Positions 53,151 to 62,397 of a stretch of 64,000 bases of DNA are shown here, piece after piece. This stretch comes from Desulfobacterium sp. GTDB lineage: Bacteria > Desulfobacterota > Desulfobacteria > Desulfobacterales > Desulfobacteraceae. Numbering within the stretch: the stretch's first letter is position 1; the number at the start of each line of letters is the position of its first letter. The stretch is taken from NCBI GenBank assembly GCA_030145245.1, contig JAQYWC010000073.1:100729-164728 (forward strand), given 5' to 3'. Below the pieces are notes generated by a model. The model made no database searches and was not told where the DNA came from. It saw only the letters and a program-made list of their open reading frames with translations. The position numbers and the translations under genes were made by a program.

Positions 53151-53927
53151 CTATAGGATGCTGAGGTACCAGTGGATCAGGGTGGGGCCGAAAAAAATAT
53201 ATAGAATGGCTGCAGCGGAAAGGAAGGGGCCAAAGGGGATTCTGAGTTTGATATCCACAAGTTTGGTGAGGACCATGATGACTATTCCTCCCGCTGTCCC
53301 GAGAAGTGAGCCGACAAACAGGGTGAATAATACGCCCTTCCAACCCACAGCTCCTCCGATCATGGCAAGGAGCTTGATGTCTCCCCCTCCCATGCCCTCC
53401 TCTTTTCTGAGCATGTAGTAAGTAAGAGCGACCATGTACAGGCTTCCTCCACCGGCCAGGATTCCGATGGCCGTGTCGGTAAAGCGGATCTCCGGGACAA
53501 ACCATGCCGCTGTTGCAAACACCACAATGCCGGGAAGGGAGATGGTGTCCGGGATGATCTGGAAATCGATATCGATGAAAGAGATGACCACAAGGGTGGC
53601 GGTAAAAGCGAACCAGAAGAGTGTTGTCAGGGTGAATCCGAACTTCACCGCCAGGGCCAGGGCCAGAAAACCGGTCAGGGCTTCCACCATGGGATATCGC
53701 AGGGAGATGGGATTGCGGCAAAATCTGCACGCACCCCTGAGCAGGATATAGCTGACAATGGGGATATTCAAGTAAAAGGGCAGGGCCTTTTTACAGTTGG
53801 GGCATGCGGAACCCGGATAAACGATGGACCGGTGAAGCGGGATCCTGTAAATACAGACATTTAAAAAACTTCCGATGCATGCGCCTGTGAAAAAGATGAT
53901 CAGGTATGCGTTTATGGGTATGGACAT
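53151..53927 (-). CDS. pilD: Prepilin peptidase (type IV leader peptidase/methylase)
   Basis: 258 residues, about eight membrane spans. N-terminal domain with GSFLNVCIYRIP and two zinc-type pairs CPNC and CRFC, characteristic of the methylating bifunctional form; catalytic aspartates in IDIDFQIIPD and GGGDIK. It cleaves and N-methylates type IV pilin or pseudopilin precursors at the inner membrane. It is monocistronic here, with its own promoter. Confidence 0.94.
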   Translation of the reverse strand: MSIPINAYLIIFFTGACIGSFLNVCIYRIPLHRSIVYPGSACPNCKKALPFYLNIPIVSYILLRGACRFCRNPISLRYPMVEALTGFLALALAVKFGFTLTTLFWFAFTATLVVISFIDIDFQIIPDTISLPGIVVFATAAWFVPEIRFTDTAIGILAGGGSLYMVALTYYMLRKEEGMGGGDIKLLAMIGGAVGWKGVLFTLFVGSLLGTAGGIVIMVLTKLVDIKLRIPFGPFLSAAAILYIFFGPTLIHWYLSIL

Positions 53928-53958
53928 TCATTTTCTCCTTGTCAGGTCTTTTTCTTCC

Positions 53959-53987
53959 TTCATAGTTTTTTCTTGGGTCGAAGTCAA
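53959..53987 (-). promoter_or_regulatory. Sigma-70-type promoter for pilD
   Basis: On the minus strand TTGACT, 17-base spacer, TATGAA, 32 bases before the pilD start. Confidence 0.5.
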
Positions 53988-54099
53988 GTCGGTGAAAGAG
54001 ATGATTTTGTGATAAAAAAACGGAATTGACATTGTAAACCAGGAAAAATGATTTATTGTAAGTGTCAACATAATCAAAGAGTAACCAAAAGGAGTTCAA

Positions 54100-56502
54100 A
54101 TGGCAGAGACCGATATGGATGACCTTATCGAAATAATAGAGAAAGAGGGGAATCTTGATGATATCCCCATGACCCTCCCAATGATGCCCGTCAGGGATGT
54201 CGTTATTTTTACGGACATGCTTCTGCCTCTGTTTGTGGGTCGGGAAAAATCCATTAAGGCCGTTGAAGAGTCACTGGGTTCGGATCGCTATCTCTTTCTT
54301 TCCGCACAAAAGGATTCAGAGGTCGAGAACCCCAAATCCGATGACGTCTATGAAATGGGTACGGTGGGGCGGATTCAAAAGATGCTCAAACTGCCCGACG
54401 GTCGGATTAAGGCCCTTGTACAGGGGATTTCCAAGGCCAGGGTTGTCAAGTATGTTAAGAAGCGTTCCTGGTTTCAGGTTGAAATAGAGCTGGTAAAGGA
54501 TGTCGAGCTTGAGGAAGTTTCCATCGAAACCGAGGCCCTCATGCGAAATGTCCGGGAGAGCAGCGAGAAAATCCTGGCTTTGCGGGGTGAGCTCTCCGGA
54601 GATGTGGGACTGCTCCTTGAGCACATCGAATCTCCTGGCAAGCTTGCGGATCTTGTTGCCTCCAATCTGAGGCTTAAGGTGGAAGATGCCCAGATCCTGC
54701 TGGAGACTGCGGATCCTGAAAAGCGGTTGGCAAAGATCAACGATCTTCTGGCCCGTGAACTTGAACTCTCCACAGTTCAGGCCAGGATTCAGACCGATGT
54801 AAAGGATGAAATTTCAAAAAGCCAGAGGGATTATTTTCTTCGGGAACAGGTAAAGGCCATCCACAGGGAACTTGGGGACGGGGATGATAAGTTTGCCGAA
54901 ATCGAGGAGCTCAAGGCTAAAATAAAAAAGGCAAAGATGCCGGAAAAAGCCGAAGAAGAGACGGTCAAGCAGCTCAGGCGGCTGGAGCAGATGCATTCGG
55001 ACTCTTCAGAGGCTTCCATCATCAGGACCTACCTTGACTGTATCGTGGAGCTGCCATGGAAAAAGTCGACAAAGGATTTCCTGGATATCGAAAAATCGGC
55101 CCAGCTGCTTGATAAGAACCACTACGGGCTTGATAAGGTCAAGGAGCGGATCCTCGAGTATCTGAGTGTAAGAAAGCTCAATCCCGGATTAAAGGGGCAG
55201 ATCATCTGCTTTGCAGGACCTCCGGGTGTTGGAAAGACTTCCCTTGGTCAGGCCATTGCCAAGGCCATGAAGCGCAAGTTTGTCCGCATCTCCCTTGGTG
55301 GTATCAGGGATGAGGCCGAGATAAGGGGACACCGTCGGACCTATATCGGTGCCATGCCCGGCCGAATTCTCCAGGGGCTGCGCCAGTGCGGGACAAACAA
55401 TCCCGTGTTCATGCTCGATGAGATCGACAAGCTCGGCAACGACTTCCGGGGTGATCCCTCCTCAGCCCTTCTTGAGGCTCTGGATCCGGAGCAGAATGAT
55501 GAATTCAGTGATCACTACCTCAACATGCCCTTTGATCTGTCAAAGGTGCTGTTCATCCTCACTGCCAATATGACCGATACCATTCCGTCGGCCCTTTTGG
55601 ACAGGATGGAGGTGATTCGGATTCCCGGTTACACCCGGGAGGAAAAGCAGATGATCGCAACGACCCATCTCTTTCCGCGGCAGCTAAAGGAGAACGGACT
55701 TGGCAGGCGTCATATCTCCATGAGTTCCGGAGCCCTTGAGACTGTGATATCCGAGTATACCCTTGAGGCGGGGCTCAGGGAGCTTGAACGGACGCTTGGG
55801 GCCATCTGTCGAAAGATTGCAAGGAAGATCGCCGAGGGACAGAAGGGGAAATATGCCATTAAAAAGCAGAGTCTCACCTCCTATCTCGGACCACCGAAAT
55901 TTCTTACCGAGCTTGATCAGGAGGAGAGCCAGGCAGGTCTTGTGACCGGTCTTGCATGGACCGAGGTCGGCGGGGAACCTCTGTATATTGAGGTGGCCCT
56001 GTGTCATGGCAAGGGCGAGCTTTCGGTGACGGGTCAGATCGGGGATGTGATGCAGGAGTCTGCAAGGGCGGCCCTTACCTATACCAAGGCAAATATGGAG
56101 CAGTTCGGCATCGAGAAGGAGGCTTTTGAGGAGAAGGATATCCACATCCATGTTCCTGCAGGCGCCATTCCGAAGGATGGTCCTTCTGCCGGTATTGCCA
56201 TGGCAACGGCCCTGATCTCCGCATTTACCGGGAAAGTGGTCAGCAACCAGGTGGCCATGACCGGTGAGATCTCGTTGAGGGGCAGGGTGCTCCCCATCGG
56301 AGGCCTTAAGGAAAAAGCCCTGGGTGCGTTGCGGGTCGGGATCAAGAAGATTATCATCCCTGAGAAAAACAAGAAGGATCTTTATGACATGCCAAAGAGC
56401 GTTAAGAAGAAGATCGAGTTTTTCTGTGTGAAGGAGCTCGACCAGGTGCTTGAGATCGCTTTTGAACCTGAGGCAAAGCCGGCTGCCAGGAAGAAGTCAT
56501 GA
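54100..56502 (+). CDS. lon: Lon ATP-dependent protease
   Basis: 800 residues. N-terminal substrate domain (LPMMPVRDVVIFTDMLLPLF), coiled-coil region, AAA+ module with Walker A 373-380 (GPPGVGKT) and FMLDEIDKLG, and protease domain with catalytic S696 (PKDGPSAG) and the Lys of the TGEISLRGRVLPIGGLKEK region. It degrades misfolded and regulatory proteins. AAAAGGAG precedes ATG. tsaB overlaps its stop. Confidence 0.97.
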   Translation: MAETDMDDLIEIIEKEGNLDDIPMTLPMMPVRDVVIFTDMLLPLFVGREKSIKAVEESLGSDRYLFLSAQKDSEVENPKSDDVYEMGTVGRIQKMLKLPDGRIKALVQGISKARVVKYVKKRSWFQVEIELVKDVELEEVSIETEALMRNVRESSEKILALRGELSGDVGLLLEHIESPGKLADLVASNLRLKVEDAQILLETADPEKRLAKINDLLARELELSTVQARIQTDVKDEISKSQRDYFLREQVKAIHRELGDGDDKFAEIEELKAKIKKAKMPEKAEEETVKQLRRLEQMHSDSSEASIIRTYLDCIVELPWKKSTKDFLDIEKSAQLLDKNHYGLDKVKERILEYLSVRKLNPGLKGQIICFAGPPGVGKTSLGQAIAKAMKRKFVRISLGGIRDEAEIRGHRRTYIGAMPGRILQGLRQCGTNNPVFMLDEIDKLGNDFRGDPSSALLEALDPEQNDEFSDHYLNMPFDLSKVLFILTANMTDTIPSALLDRMEVIRIPGYTREEKQMIATTHLFPRQLKENGLGRRHISMSSGALETVISEYTLEAGLRELERTLGAICRKIARKIAEGQKGKYAIKKQSLTSYLGPPKFLTELDQEESQAGLVTGLAWTEVGGEPLYIEVALCHGKGELSVTGQIGDVMQESARAALTYTKANMEQFGIEKEAFEEKDIHIHVPAGAIPKDGPSAGIAMATALISAFTGKVVSNQVAMTGEISLRGRVLPIGGLKEKALGALRVGIKKIIIPEKNKKDLYDMPKSVKKKIEFFCVKELDQVLEIAFEPEAKPAARKKS

Positions 56503-57200
56503 AGATAATTGCCGTCAACACCGCTGAGACAAGTGCAAGTGTTGCCCTTGTCGAAGATGGGATGCCTGTTTGTGAAGAGCTCTTCTCAAGCAGGGTTACC
56601 CATTCCAGGGTTTTGATGGAGATGGTGGAACAGATGCTCAGCAAGCGGGCACGGATTTCCGTGGCTGATGTGGATGGGTTTGTTGCCGCAAGGGGGCCCG
56701 GCAGTTTTACCGGGCTTCGCATCGGCATCAGTGTCGTAAAAGGGCTTGCCTATGCCACATCAAAGCCGGTTGCCGGTATATCCAGCCTGGACGGCATTGC
56801 CTGGCAGATGGCCTGGGCCGAGAGACCTGTCCTGGCCATGATGGACGCCAAGAGGGGCGAGGTTTATTGTGCCCGCTACCGTTTTTTCAACGGAGAGTTG
56901 GTTGAGAAGACAGAAGAACTGTGTCTCTCTCCTGAAAAGGCGGTGGCGCTTGCAGGCGGGCCGGCATTGTTTGCCGGCTCCGGTGCTCTTGCCTACAGGG
57001 AACTTATCGAAGATCTGGGTCAAGGCGATGCCTGTTTTGTGCCCGGATTTCAGAACCAGGTGAGGGCTGTTGCTCTTGCCCACGCCCTGTTCCGGGATAC
57101 AGAACTCTTGTCCGATGACCCGGCATCGGTTTTGCCCGTCTACATCCGGCGGTCGGATGCCGAGATTAACTATGAGAAACATCCGGACCGCTTTTGTTGA
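56499..57200 (+). CDS. tsaB: TsaB, tRNA t6A biosynthesis subunit
   Basis: 233 residues, ATGA overlap with lon. ASKHA-like fold: IIAVNTAETSASVAL, VAARGPGSFTGLRIG and a long C-terminal half. TsaB assists TsaD in threonylcarbamoylation of A37 in ANN-decoding tRNAs. The opening has N-T-A where many TsaB have D-T. Coupling with lon is an operon feature. Confidence 0.92.
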   Translation: MKIIAVNTAETSASVALVEDGMPVCEELFSSRVTHSRVLMEMVEQMLSKRARISVADVDGFVAARGPGSFTGLRIGISVVKGLAYATSKPVAGISSLDGIAWQMAWAERPVLAMMDAKRGEVYCARYRFFNGELVEKTEELCLSPEKAVALAGGPALFAGSGALAYRELIEDLGQGDACFVPGFQNQVRAVALAHALFRDTELLSDDPASVLPVYIRRSDAEINYEKHPDRFC

Positions 57201-57232
57201 CAAGGTGGTTACTCTCTGATAATTGTAAAGGG

Positions 57233-57904
57233 ATGAAAAACTTGAATGATTTAAAGTGGCCTGCAAAAGCGGATTTTCCTTTTGCAAGGCCTGGTTTTGT
57301 TTATATTGCTGCCGTCTGCATGGTGACGGCTTCGTTTTTTCTTATGGGCTGGACTGTCCTGGGTGCTATCTTCTCCTGTGTCTCGGCGTTTGTCTGCTGG
57401 TTTTTCAGGGATCCTGACAGGGTCATTCCCCAGGAAAGTGGGGCCCTTGTCTCCCCGGCCGACGGCCGGGTGGTCATTGCGGAGCGGGTGGAAACCAACG
57501 ACTATGTCCAGGGGCCATGCATCCAGGTGAGCATCTTCATGAACGTGTTTAATGTTCATGTGAACCGGGTTCCTTTTACCGGTGTTGTGGAGCATGCAGA
57601 ATATTTTCCGGGTAAGTTCTTCAACGCTTCCCTTGACAAGGCGTCAAAGGACAACGAGAGGAACGCCCTGGTGATCAGAACAGACGCGGGCAAGCTCTAC
57701 GGGGTGGTTCAGATTGCAGGCCTTATTGCAAGAAGAATTGTGTGCAAGGTTGAAAAGGGTGAGTCCCTGACCCGGGGCAATCGTTATGGAATGATCTGCT
57801 TTGGCTCCCGCCTTGATCTCTATCTTCCCGAAGATACTGCCCTTGCAGTTCAACTGGGTACAAAGGTGAGCGCCGGATCTTCCATCATCGGATATCTAAA
57901 GTAA
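57233..57904 (+). CDS. psd: Phosphatidylserine decarboxylase (short form)
   Basis: 223 residues from ATG 57233. Two N-terminal hydrophobic spans, then the PSD domain with PADGRVVIAE, MNVFNVHVNRVPF and the self-cleavage site AGSSIIG (S216 becomes the pyruvoyl group). It makes phosphatidylethanolamine from phosphatidylserine in the membrane. It is the short PSD type, directly followed by the gene for its substrate-making enzyme. Confidence 0.94.
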   Translation: MKNLNDLKWPAKADFPFARPGFVYIAAVCMVTASFFLMGWTVLGAIFSCVSAFVCWFFRDPDRVIPQESGALVSPADGRVVIAERVETNDYVQGPCIQVSIFMNVFNVHVNRVPFTGVVEHAEYFPGKFFNASLDKASKDNERNALVIRTDAGKLYGVVQIAGLIARRIVCKVEKGESLTRGNRYGMICFGSRLDLYLPEDTALAVQLGTKVSAGSSIIGYLK

Positions 57905-57918
57905 AAGGATTGCCTGTC

Positions 57919-58665
57919 ATGCAAAAAGAGAGTTTCAGAAAAGGTATTTACGTACTTCCAAATCTATTTACCTCCATGAATATCTTTTGCGGGTTTTATG
58001 CCATTGTGTCGGCTGTTGATGCCCGGTTTGTCGATGCTTCGGTTGCCATTCTTATTGCAGGGGTCTTTGATCTTCTTGATGGGAAAATTGCCCGGGCCAC
58101 CAAGACAACCTCCCAATTCGGGGTCGAGTACGACTCCCTCTCCGACTTGGTAAGTTTCGGTCTTGCCCCGGCGCTTCTCATGTACCTGTGGGCTTTGAAG
58201 CCCCTTGGCCGCCTGGGATGGCTGGCAGCATTCCTGTTCATGATCTGCGGGGCTTTACGCCTTGCCAGGTTCAATACTGCGGCTGCAGGCAGTACCGGCG
58301 CCTCAAGTCATTTTCAGGGCCTTCCCATTCCTGCTGCGGCGGGAATGAACGTTTCGGCCGTGCTGTTTTTTTCGCGTTTCGGCGTTGATCCGGATCCCTA
58401 TCGGTTTGTTCTGCTGGTGATGCTCTATCTTACTTCGTTTCTCATGGTCAGTTCTGTGAAGTACAACAGCTTTAAAAATGCAGGGCTCTTTAAATCCATG
58501 AAGTTTAACCGGCTGGTTGCCCTTGTCCTTATCCTGGTGGCTCTGGCCTATGAGCCTTACATCTCCCTGTTTGCCGGAATCCTTATCTATGTTGTTTCAG
58601 GCCCGGCCCTGTTCCTCTTCTGCATGTCCCATCACAGGGAGGGCGAGGAGACCGAGATCGGCTGA
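57919..58665 (+). CDS. pssA: CDP-diacylglycerol-serine phosphatidyltransferase
   Basis: 248 residues from ATG 57919 (AAAGGA ten bases before). The CDP-alcohol transferase motif is clear: DLLDGKIAR then GVEYDSLSDLVSFG, in a protein with about six to seven membrane spans. It joins serine to CDP-diacylglycerol, feeding Psd 14 bases upstream. Confidence 0.95.
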   Translation: MQKESFRKGIYVLPNLFTSMNIFCGFYAIVSAVDARFVDASVAILIAGVFDLLDGKIARATKTTSQFGVEYDSLSDLVSFGLAPALLMYLWALKPLGRLGWLAAFLFMICGALRLARFNTAAAGSTGASSHFQGLPIPAAAGMNVSAVLFFSRFGVDPDPYRFVLLVMLYLTSFLMVSSVKYNSFKNAGLFKSMKFNRLVALVLILVALAYEPYISLFAGILIYVVSGPALFLFCMSHHREGEETEIG

Positions 58666-58782
58666 CGGTTAAGGTCCCCACAGCCGCCCAAAGGAGCGGT
58701 CGCAAAAAAACGGTCGGATTGTTAACCTCTTCGGCCGGCACTTACTTGTAAATAGTCTGTTCAACCTTGGGTCAGGCCCATT

Positions 58783-58810
58783 TTGGACAGTTTTAATTTT
58801 ATACTATATG
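58783..58810 (+). promoter_or_regulatory. Candidate promoter for greA-rpoZ
   Basis: TTGGAC, 16-base spacer, TATATG, 14 bases before the TTG start; the gap from pssA is 158 bases. Confidence 0.35.
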
Positions 58811-58823
58811 GAGAAAAAAGATC

Positions 58824-59291
58824 TTGGAGCAGATACCAATTACTATCGAAGGGTTTGAAGCGCTTAAGGAAGAGTTTCAAAGACTGAAAACCATTGAACG
58901 ACCGGAAAACATCAAGGCCATTGAGGTTGCACGGTCCCATGGTGACCTTTCGGAGAATGCCGAGTTTGATGCGGCAAAGGACAGGCAGTCCTTTATTGAG
59001 GGGAGAATTGGAGAGCTTGGATACAAGATTGCCAGTGCAAAGGTGATTGATCCGGATTCTGTACCCAAGGATTGTGTCCGCTTTGCCTCAAAAGTTCTTA
59101 TAGAGAACCTTGACTCTGAAGAAGAGGTAGAATATATGATAGTAGGGCAGGAGGAATCGGATATCCGCATGGGTAAGATTTCGGTCTCCTCTCCCCTTGG
59201 CAGGGCCCTGCTCGGGAAGAAGCCAGGAGATGAAGTGGTACTCCAGGCTCCCGGCGGCAAGAGAAATTATGAGATCGTTGATATACTTTAG
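58824..59291 (+). CDS. greA: Transcription elongation factor GreA
   Basis: 155 residues, TTG start after GGAGAAAAAAG. Coiled-coil N-domain with the acidic tip (HGDLSENAEFDAAKDRQS) and C-domain ending VVLQAPGGKRNYEIVDI. GreA triggers transcript cleavage in backtracked RNA polymerase. Confidence 0.96.
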   Translation: MEQIPITIEGFEALKEEFQRLKTIERPENIKAIEVARSHGDLSENAEFDAAKDRQSFIEGRIGELGYKIASAKVIDPDSVPKDCVRFASKVLIENLDSEEEVEYMIVGQEESDIRMGKISVSSPLGRALLGKKPGDEVVLQAPGGKRNYEIVDIL

Positions 59292-59323
59292 TCCGGTCCG
59301 GCATTAATAATGGAGGTAAAGTT

Positions 59324-59533
59324 GTGGCAAGAGTTACCATTGAAGATTGTTTGAAAAATGTTCCCAGCCGTTTTGCAATTGTGCACATGGCTGCCCAGCG
59401 TGTCAGGCAGATCCGGGAGGGCTCACCTTTTCTGGTTAAGGCCTCGAAAAACGGGGATGTTGTAACGACCTTGAGGGAGATCGCAGCCGATCGGGTGCGT
59501 CTCAAGGATAAGCTCGTCAAAGACGAGGATTAG
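59324..59533 (+). CDS. rpoZ: RNA polymerase omega subunit
   Basis: 69 residues, GTG start with GGAGG upstream. MARVTIEDCLKNVPSRFAIV, then AAQRVRQIREG, is the conserved RpoZ opening. It helps beta-prime fold. It follows greA by 32 bases. Confidence 0.94.
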   Translation: MARVTIEDCLKNVPSRFAIVHMAAQRVRQIREGSPFLVKASKNGDVVTTLREIAADRVRLKDKLVKDED

Positions 59534-59559
59534 GTTCGATCCGTGGAGATGAAAGGGGT

Positions 59560-60297
59560 TTGAAGCAATTAGCAGCCTATAAGCGTGTCAATCGTGCCAT
59601 GGGAAAGGCCATGAACGACTACGGCATGATCTCACACAAGGAGAAAATCCTTGTGGGGGTCTCCGGGGGCGTGGACAGTCTGACCCTGCTGAGGTTGTTG
59701 TTTGATTTGCAAAAAAGGGCCCCTGTGGAATTTGATCTTCTGCCGGTTTATGTGGATCCGGGATTTGACTCAGGCTTTGCAGATGAACTTGAAGCCTGGG
59801 TCGGTGAACATTTTGGCAGAATTATCATTGATCCCACCGACCACGGAATCGTAGCCCACAGTCGGGAGAACAGGGAAAATCCCTGTTTTTTATGCTCCCG
59901 CCTTAGAAGAAAACGGCTCTTTGAGATTGCAACGGAACTGGGGTGCGCAAAAATTGCCCTTGGTCACCACAAGGATGATCTCATCGAGACCCTGTTACTT
60001 AACATGTTTTATGCGGGAAGTATTGGGACCATGAAACCCCGTCAGTCATTTTTTGACGGGGAGATCGAGATTGTCAGGCCCCTTTCCTATGTTGAAAAGC
60101 GCGACATTGTATCATTGTCCAGGTTGTTGAAGTTCCCGACGTTCGAGAATCCTTGTCCCAGTGACGGTTCCACAAAGCGGGATACAGTCAAACGGGTACT
60201 TGAGGAGTTATATAAAGAGAATAGTCATATAAAGGGAAACATATTCAGATCCATGGGCCGGGTAAAAACCGATTATCTTTTAAAGCAGACATTATGA
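59560..60297 (+). CDS. TtcA-like PP-loop tRNA thiolase
   Basis: 245 residues, TTG start after AAAGGGG. PP-loop GVSGGVDS at 33-40; C109 and C112 (NPCFLC) followed by SRLRRKRLFEIA; GHHKDDLIETLLLNMFYAG. TtcA proteins bind a [4Fe-4S] cluster and thiolate C32 of tRNA, consistent with these cysteines. The exact tRNA position is not certain. folE2 overlaps the stop. Confidence 0.88.
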   Translation: MKQLAAYKRVNRAMGKAMNDYGMISHKEKILVGVSGGVDSLTLLRLLFDLQKRAPVEFDLLPVYVDPGFDSGFADELEAWVGEHFGRIIIDPTDHGIVAHSRENRENPCFLCSRLRRKRLFEIATELGCAKIALGHHKDDLIETLLLNMFYAGSIGTMKPRQSFFDGEIEIVRPLSYVEKRDIVSLSRLLKFPTFENPCPSDGSTKRDTVKRVLEELYKENSHIKGNIFRSMGRVKTDYLLKQTL

Positions 60298-61073
60298 TTG
60301 ATATCCAGAAGCAGCGTGACTACCGAAATATCCCAATAGACAAGGTGGGAATCAAGGGTCTTCGATATCCCATAAAGGTAATGGACAAGTGCAAAGGATT
60401 GCAATCCACCATAGCCACCATCGGCATGTTTGTGGATCTGCCCCACCAGTGCAAGGGTACCCACATGAGCCGGTTTGTGGAGATGCTTCACCTGTTCCGG
60501 GCCCAGGTTTCCCTGGAGGCCCTTACCAACATTCTTGAGGATATGAAGAGAACCTTAGGTGCCCAGAGTTCTCACATTGAGATAACCTTTCCCTACTTTA
60601 TAGAAAAGTCCGCCCCTGTTACCGGTCATAAGGGGCTGATGGACTACACCTGCTCCATCCTCGGCTCCTCGGATCCGGACAATAAACGGGACCTGGTGCT
60701 CCAGGTGGCCGTTCCCATCACTTCGGTCTGCCCCTGTTCCAAGGAGATCAGCAAGTACGGGGCCCACAACCAGCGGGGCGAGGTTCTGGTCAGCACCCGG
60801 TTCAAGCGGCTCATCTGGATCGAGGACATGATCGAACTTGTGGAAAGTTGCGCCTCCTGTGATGTATACTCCGTACTCAAGCGGGAGGATGAAAAGTGCG
60901 TAACCGAGCGCGGGTATGAAAATCCCAAATTTGTTGAGGATGTGGTCAGGGATGTTGCCCAGATCCTCAAAAAGGATGAGAACATCACCTGGTTTTCGGT
61001 GAGCGCCGAAAACTTCGAGTCCATCCACAATCACAGCGCCTACGCCTATATCGAAAACGGCTCCAAAACCTAG
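60294..61073 (+). CDS. folE2: GTP cyclohydrolase I type B (FolE2)
   Basis: 259 residues, ATGA overlap with the TtcA-like gene. FolE2 landmarks: VGIKGLRYPIKV opening, AVPITSVCPCSKEISKYGAH with the metal-site Cys, and SCASCDVYSVLKR. It converts GTP to dihydroneopterin triphosphate for folate, using various metals instead of zinc. That fits a cell with heavy tetrahydrofolate demand. Confidence 0.95.
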   Translation: MIDIQKQRDYRNIPIDKVGIKGLRYPIKVMDKCKGLQSTIATIGMFVDLPHQCKGTHMSRFVEMLHLFRAQVSLEALTNILEDMKRTLGAQSSHIEITFPYFIEKSAPVTGHKGLMDYTCSILGSSDPDNKRDLVLQVAVPITSVCPCSKEISKYGAHNQRGEVLVSTRFKRLIWIEDMIELVESCASCDVYSVLKREDEKCVTERGYENPKFVEDVVRDVAQILKKDENITWFSVSAENFESIHNHSAYAYIENGSKT

Positions 61074-61098
61074 GGGACGCTTCTCTTTTTAGCTATTC

Positions 61099-61155
61099 GG
61101 GGACGGATCTGTTTTGATTGTTTCAATCAAAATAGATCCGTCCCCTTTTTTTTCT
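61099..61155. terminator. Long bidirectional terminator between folE2 and dacB
   Basis: GGGGACGGATCT-g-TTTTGATTG and CAATCAAAA-t-AGATCCGTCCCC with loop TTT, followed by a T-run. The outer GGGGAC..GTCCCC core links it to the dispersed GGGGACAGATTT palindromes. Confidence 0.88.
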
Positions 61156-61167
61156 TATTTTTTTTCT

Positions 61168-62397
61168 TTAATCAACCATGGCCCGGAGCCGGTTTTTGAT
61201 CTTGCCATAGCCTTGCCCCTTTTGGTTTACCATGATCACGTAGGGGTAGAGCCTGCCTTGCTTGTCTGCAAAATAGCCGGCCCTGGTGCGTATGCCGCTC
61301 AGGGTGCCTGTCTTGTAAAATTCGTTTCCCTCATGGTTCATGAGTCCATGGTGTTTCTTGAACGCCATGAGGACCTTGAGCATCTGTCTTGGCGTGATCC
61401 TGTTTTTTCTTGAAAGCCCGGAGCCTTCCGTAATGATCGTTCCGGGAATGCCGAGGATGTCGGTGGCATAGGTCTTAAGTGCGTTTACTCCCTTTTCAAG
61501 GGTGGCGGAGGAAGCGGATCTCCTGGCTCCTACGGTGAGAAATATCTGGTTTGCCATGAAGTTGTTGGAGTATTGAAGCAGTCGTTGTACCAGTTCCTCT
61601 AGGGCGTAAGGCGAGGTGTGGGTATAGATCTTTTGATCTCCGCCGTTGACCCGGCCCTCCCTGACCACTCCCGTTACTGCCATCCCCTCTTTTTTTAAGA
61701 AATAGTTTACAAGCCGTCCCGCATAGATGCGGCTTTCACTCCTTGTAAGAACGATCCTTCCCTGATCGAGCTTTGATGCACGGATCTGTTTCTCTGCAAA
61801 GTCGAGCAGGGGCGTCTGGGGTTCTGCGCTGATATAACGGTTCTTTTTTTTGTTGAGCTTGAAGGACACGGTGTTGAAGTTGGCCCCCACGGCATTGACT
61901 GAGGCGTCATAGGGGTTGGCGGAGGTGCCGGTACCGGGAATCTCGACGCCGGGGTCAAAAAAACCATTGTCCACCTCGATGTTGCCCACCGTTAAAATTC
62001 CCTTTTGCTTCAGGGTTGATGCAAGCCCATGGCAAAGGGTTTGGATCACCTCCGAGGTGAGGAGCGGGTCCCCATACCCTTTGATCTTCAGGGTGTTGCT
62101 GCTGTCCAGGAAAAAATCGGTTTTGAACCGGAAGTGTTCTCCCAGGTGGTGGATCGCTTCAAGGGAGGTGAGCAGCTTGAATGTTGAGGCAGGTATGAAC
62201 TGCTGGTCGATGTTCCGGGAGACAAGAATCTTTCCTTTGGCATCGGCCAGGAGATAGCCAACCCTTTGATCTCCGCCGGCCTTGGCCTCCGGCACCATGG
62301 AAAGGAGTGCCGCCAGGCAGCAGAGGCACGACAGAAAAAAAGGGGACAGCCGAATCAGAACCGTCCCCTTTTGGATGCTTTTTTCGAACCTAGGCAT
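61168..62397 (-). CDS. dacB: D-Ala-D-Ala carboxypeptidase/endopeptidase, PBP4 type (S13)
   Basis: 409 residues. Signal peptide (~1-40, ending EAKA). Penicillin-binding motifs: S71-x-x-K74 (ASTFKLLT), SNN (YSNNFMANQ) and KTG (FYKTGTLSG). It trims or opens peptidoglycan cross-links in the periplasm. The start overlaps the end of the upstream aminopeptidase gene by 8 bases. Confidence 0.93.
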   Translation of the reverse strand: MPRFEKSIQKGTVLIRLSPFFLSCLCCLAALLSMVPEAKAGGDQRVGYLLADAKGKILVSRNIDQQFIPASTFKLLTSLEAIHHLGEHFRFKTDFFLDSSNTLKIKGYGDPLLTSEVIQTLCHGLASTLKQKGILTVGNIEVDNGFFDPGVEIPGTGTSANPYDASVNAVGANFNTVSFKLNKKKNRYISAEPQTPLLDFAEKQIRASKLDQGRIVLTRSESRIYAGRLVNYFLKKEGMAVTGVVREGRVNGGDQKIYTHTSPYALEELVQRLLQYSNNFMANQIFLTVGARRSASSATLEKGVNALKTYATDILGIPGTIITEGSGLSRKNRITPRQMLKVLMAFKKHHGLMNHEGNEFYKTGTLSGIRTRAGYFADKQGRLYPYVIMVNQKGQGYGKIKNRLRAMVD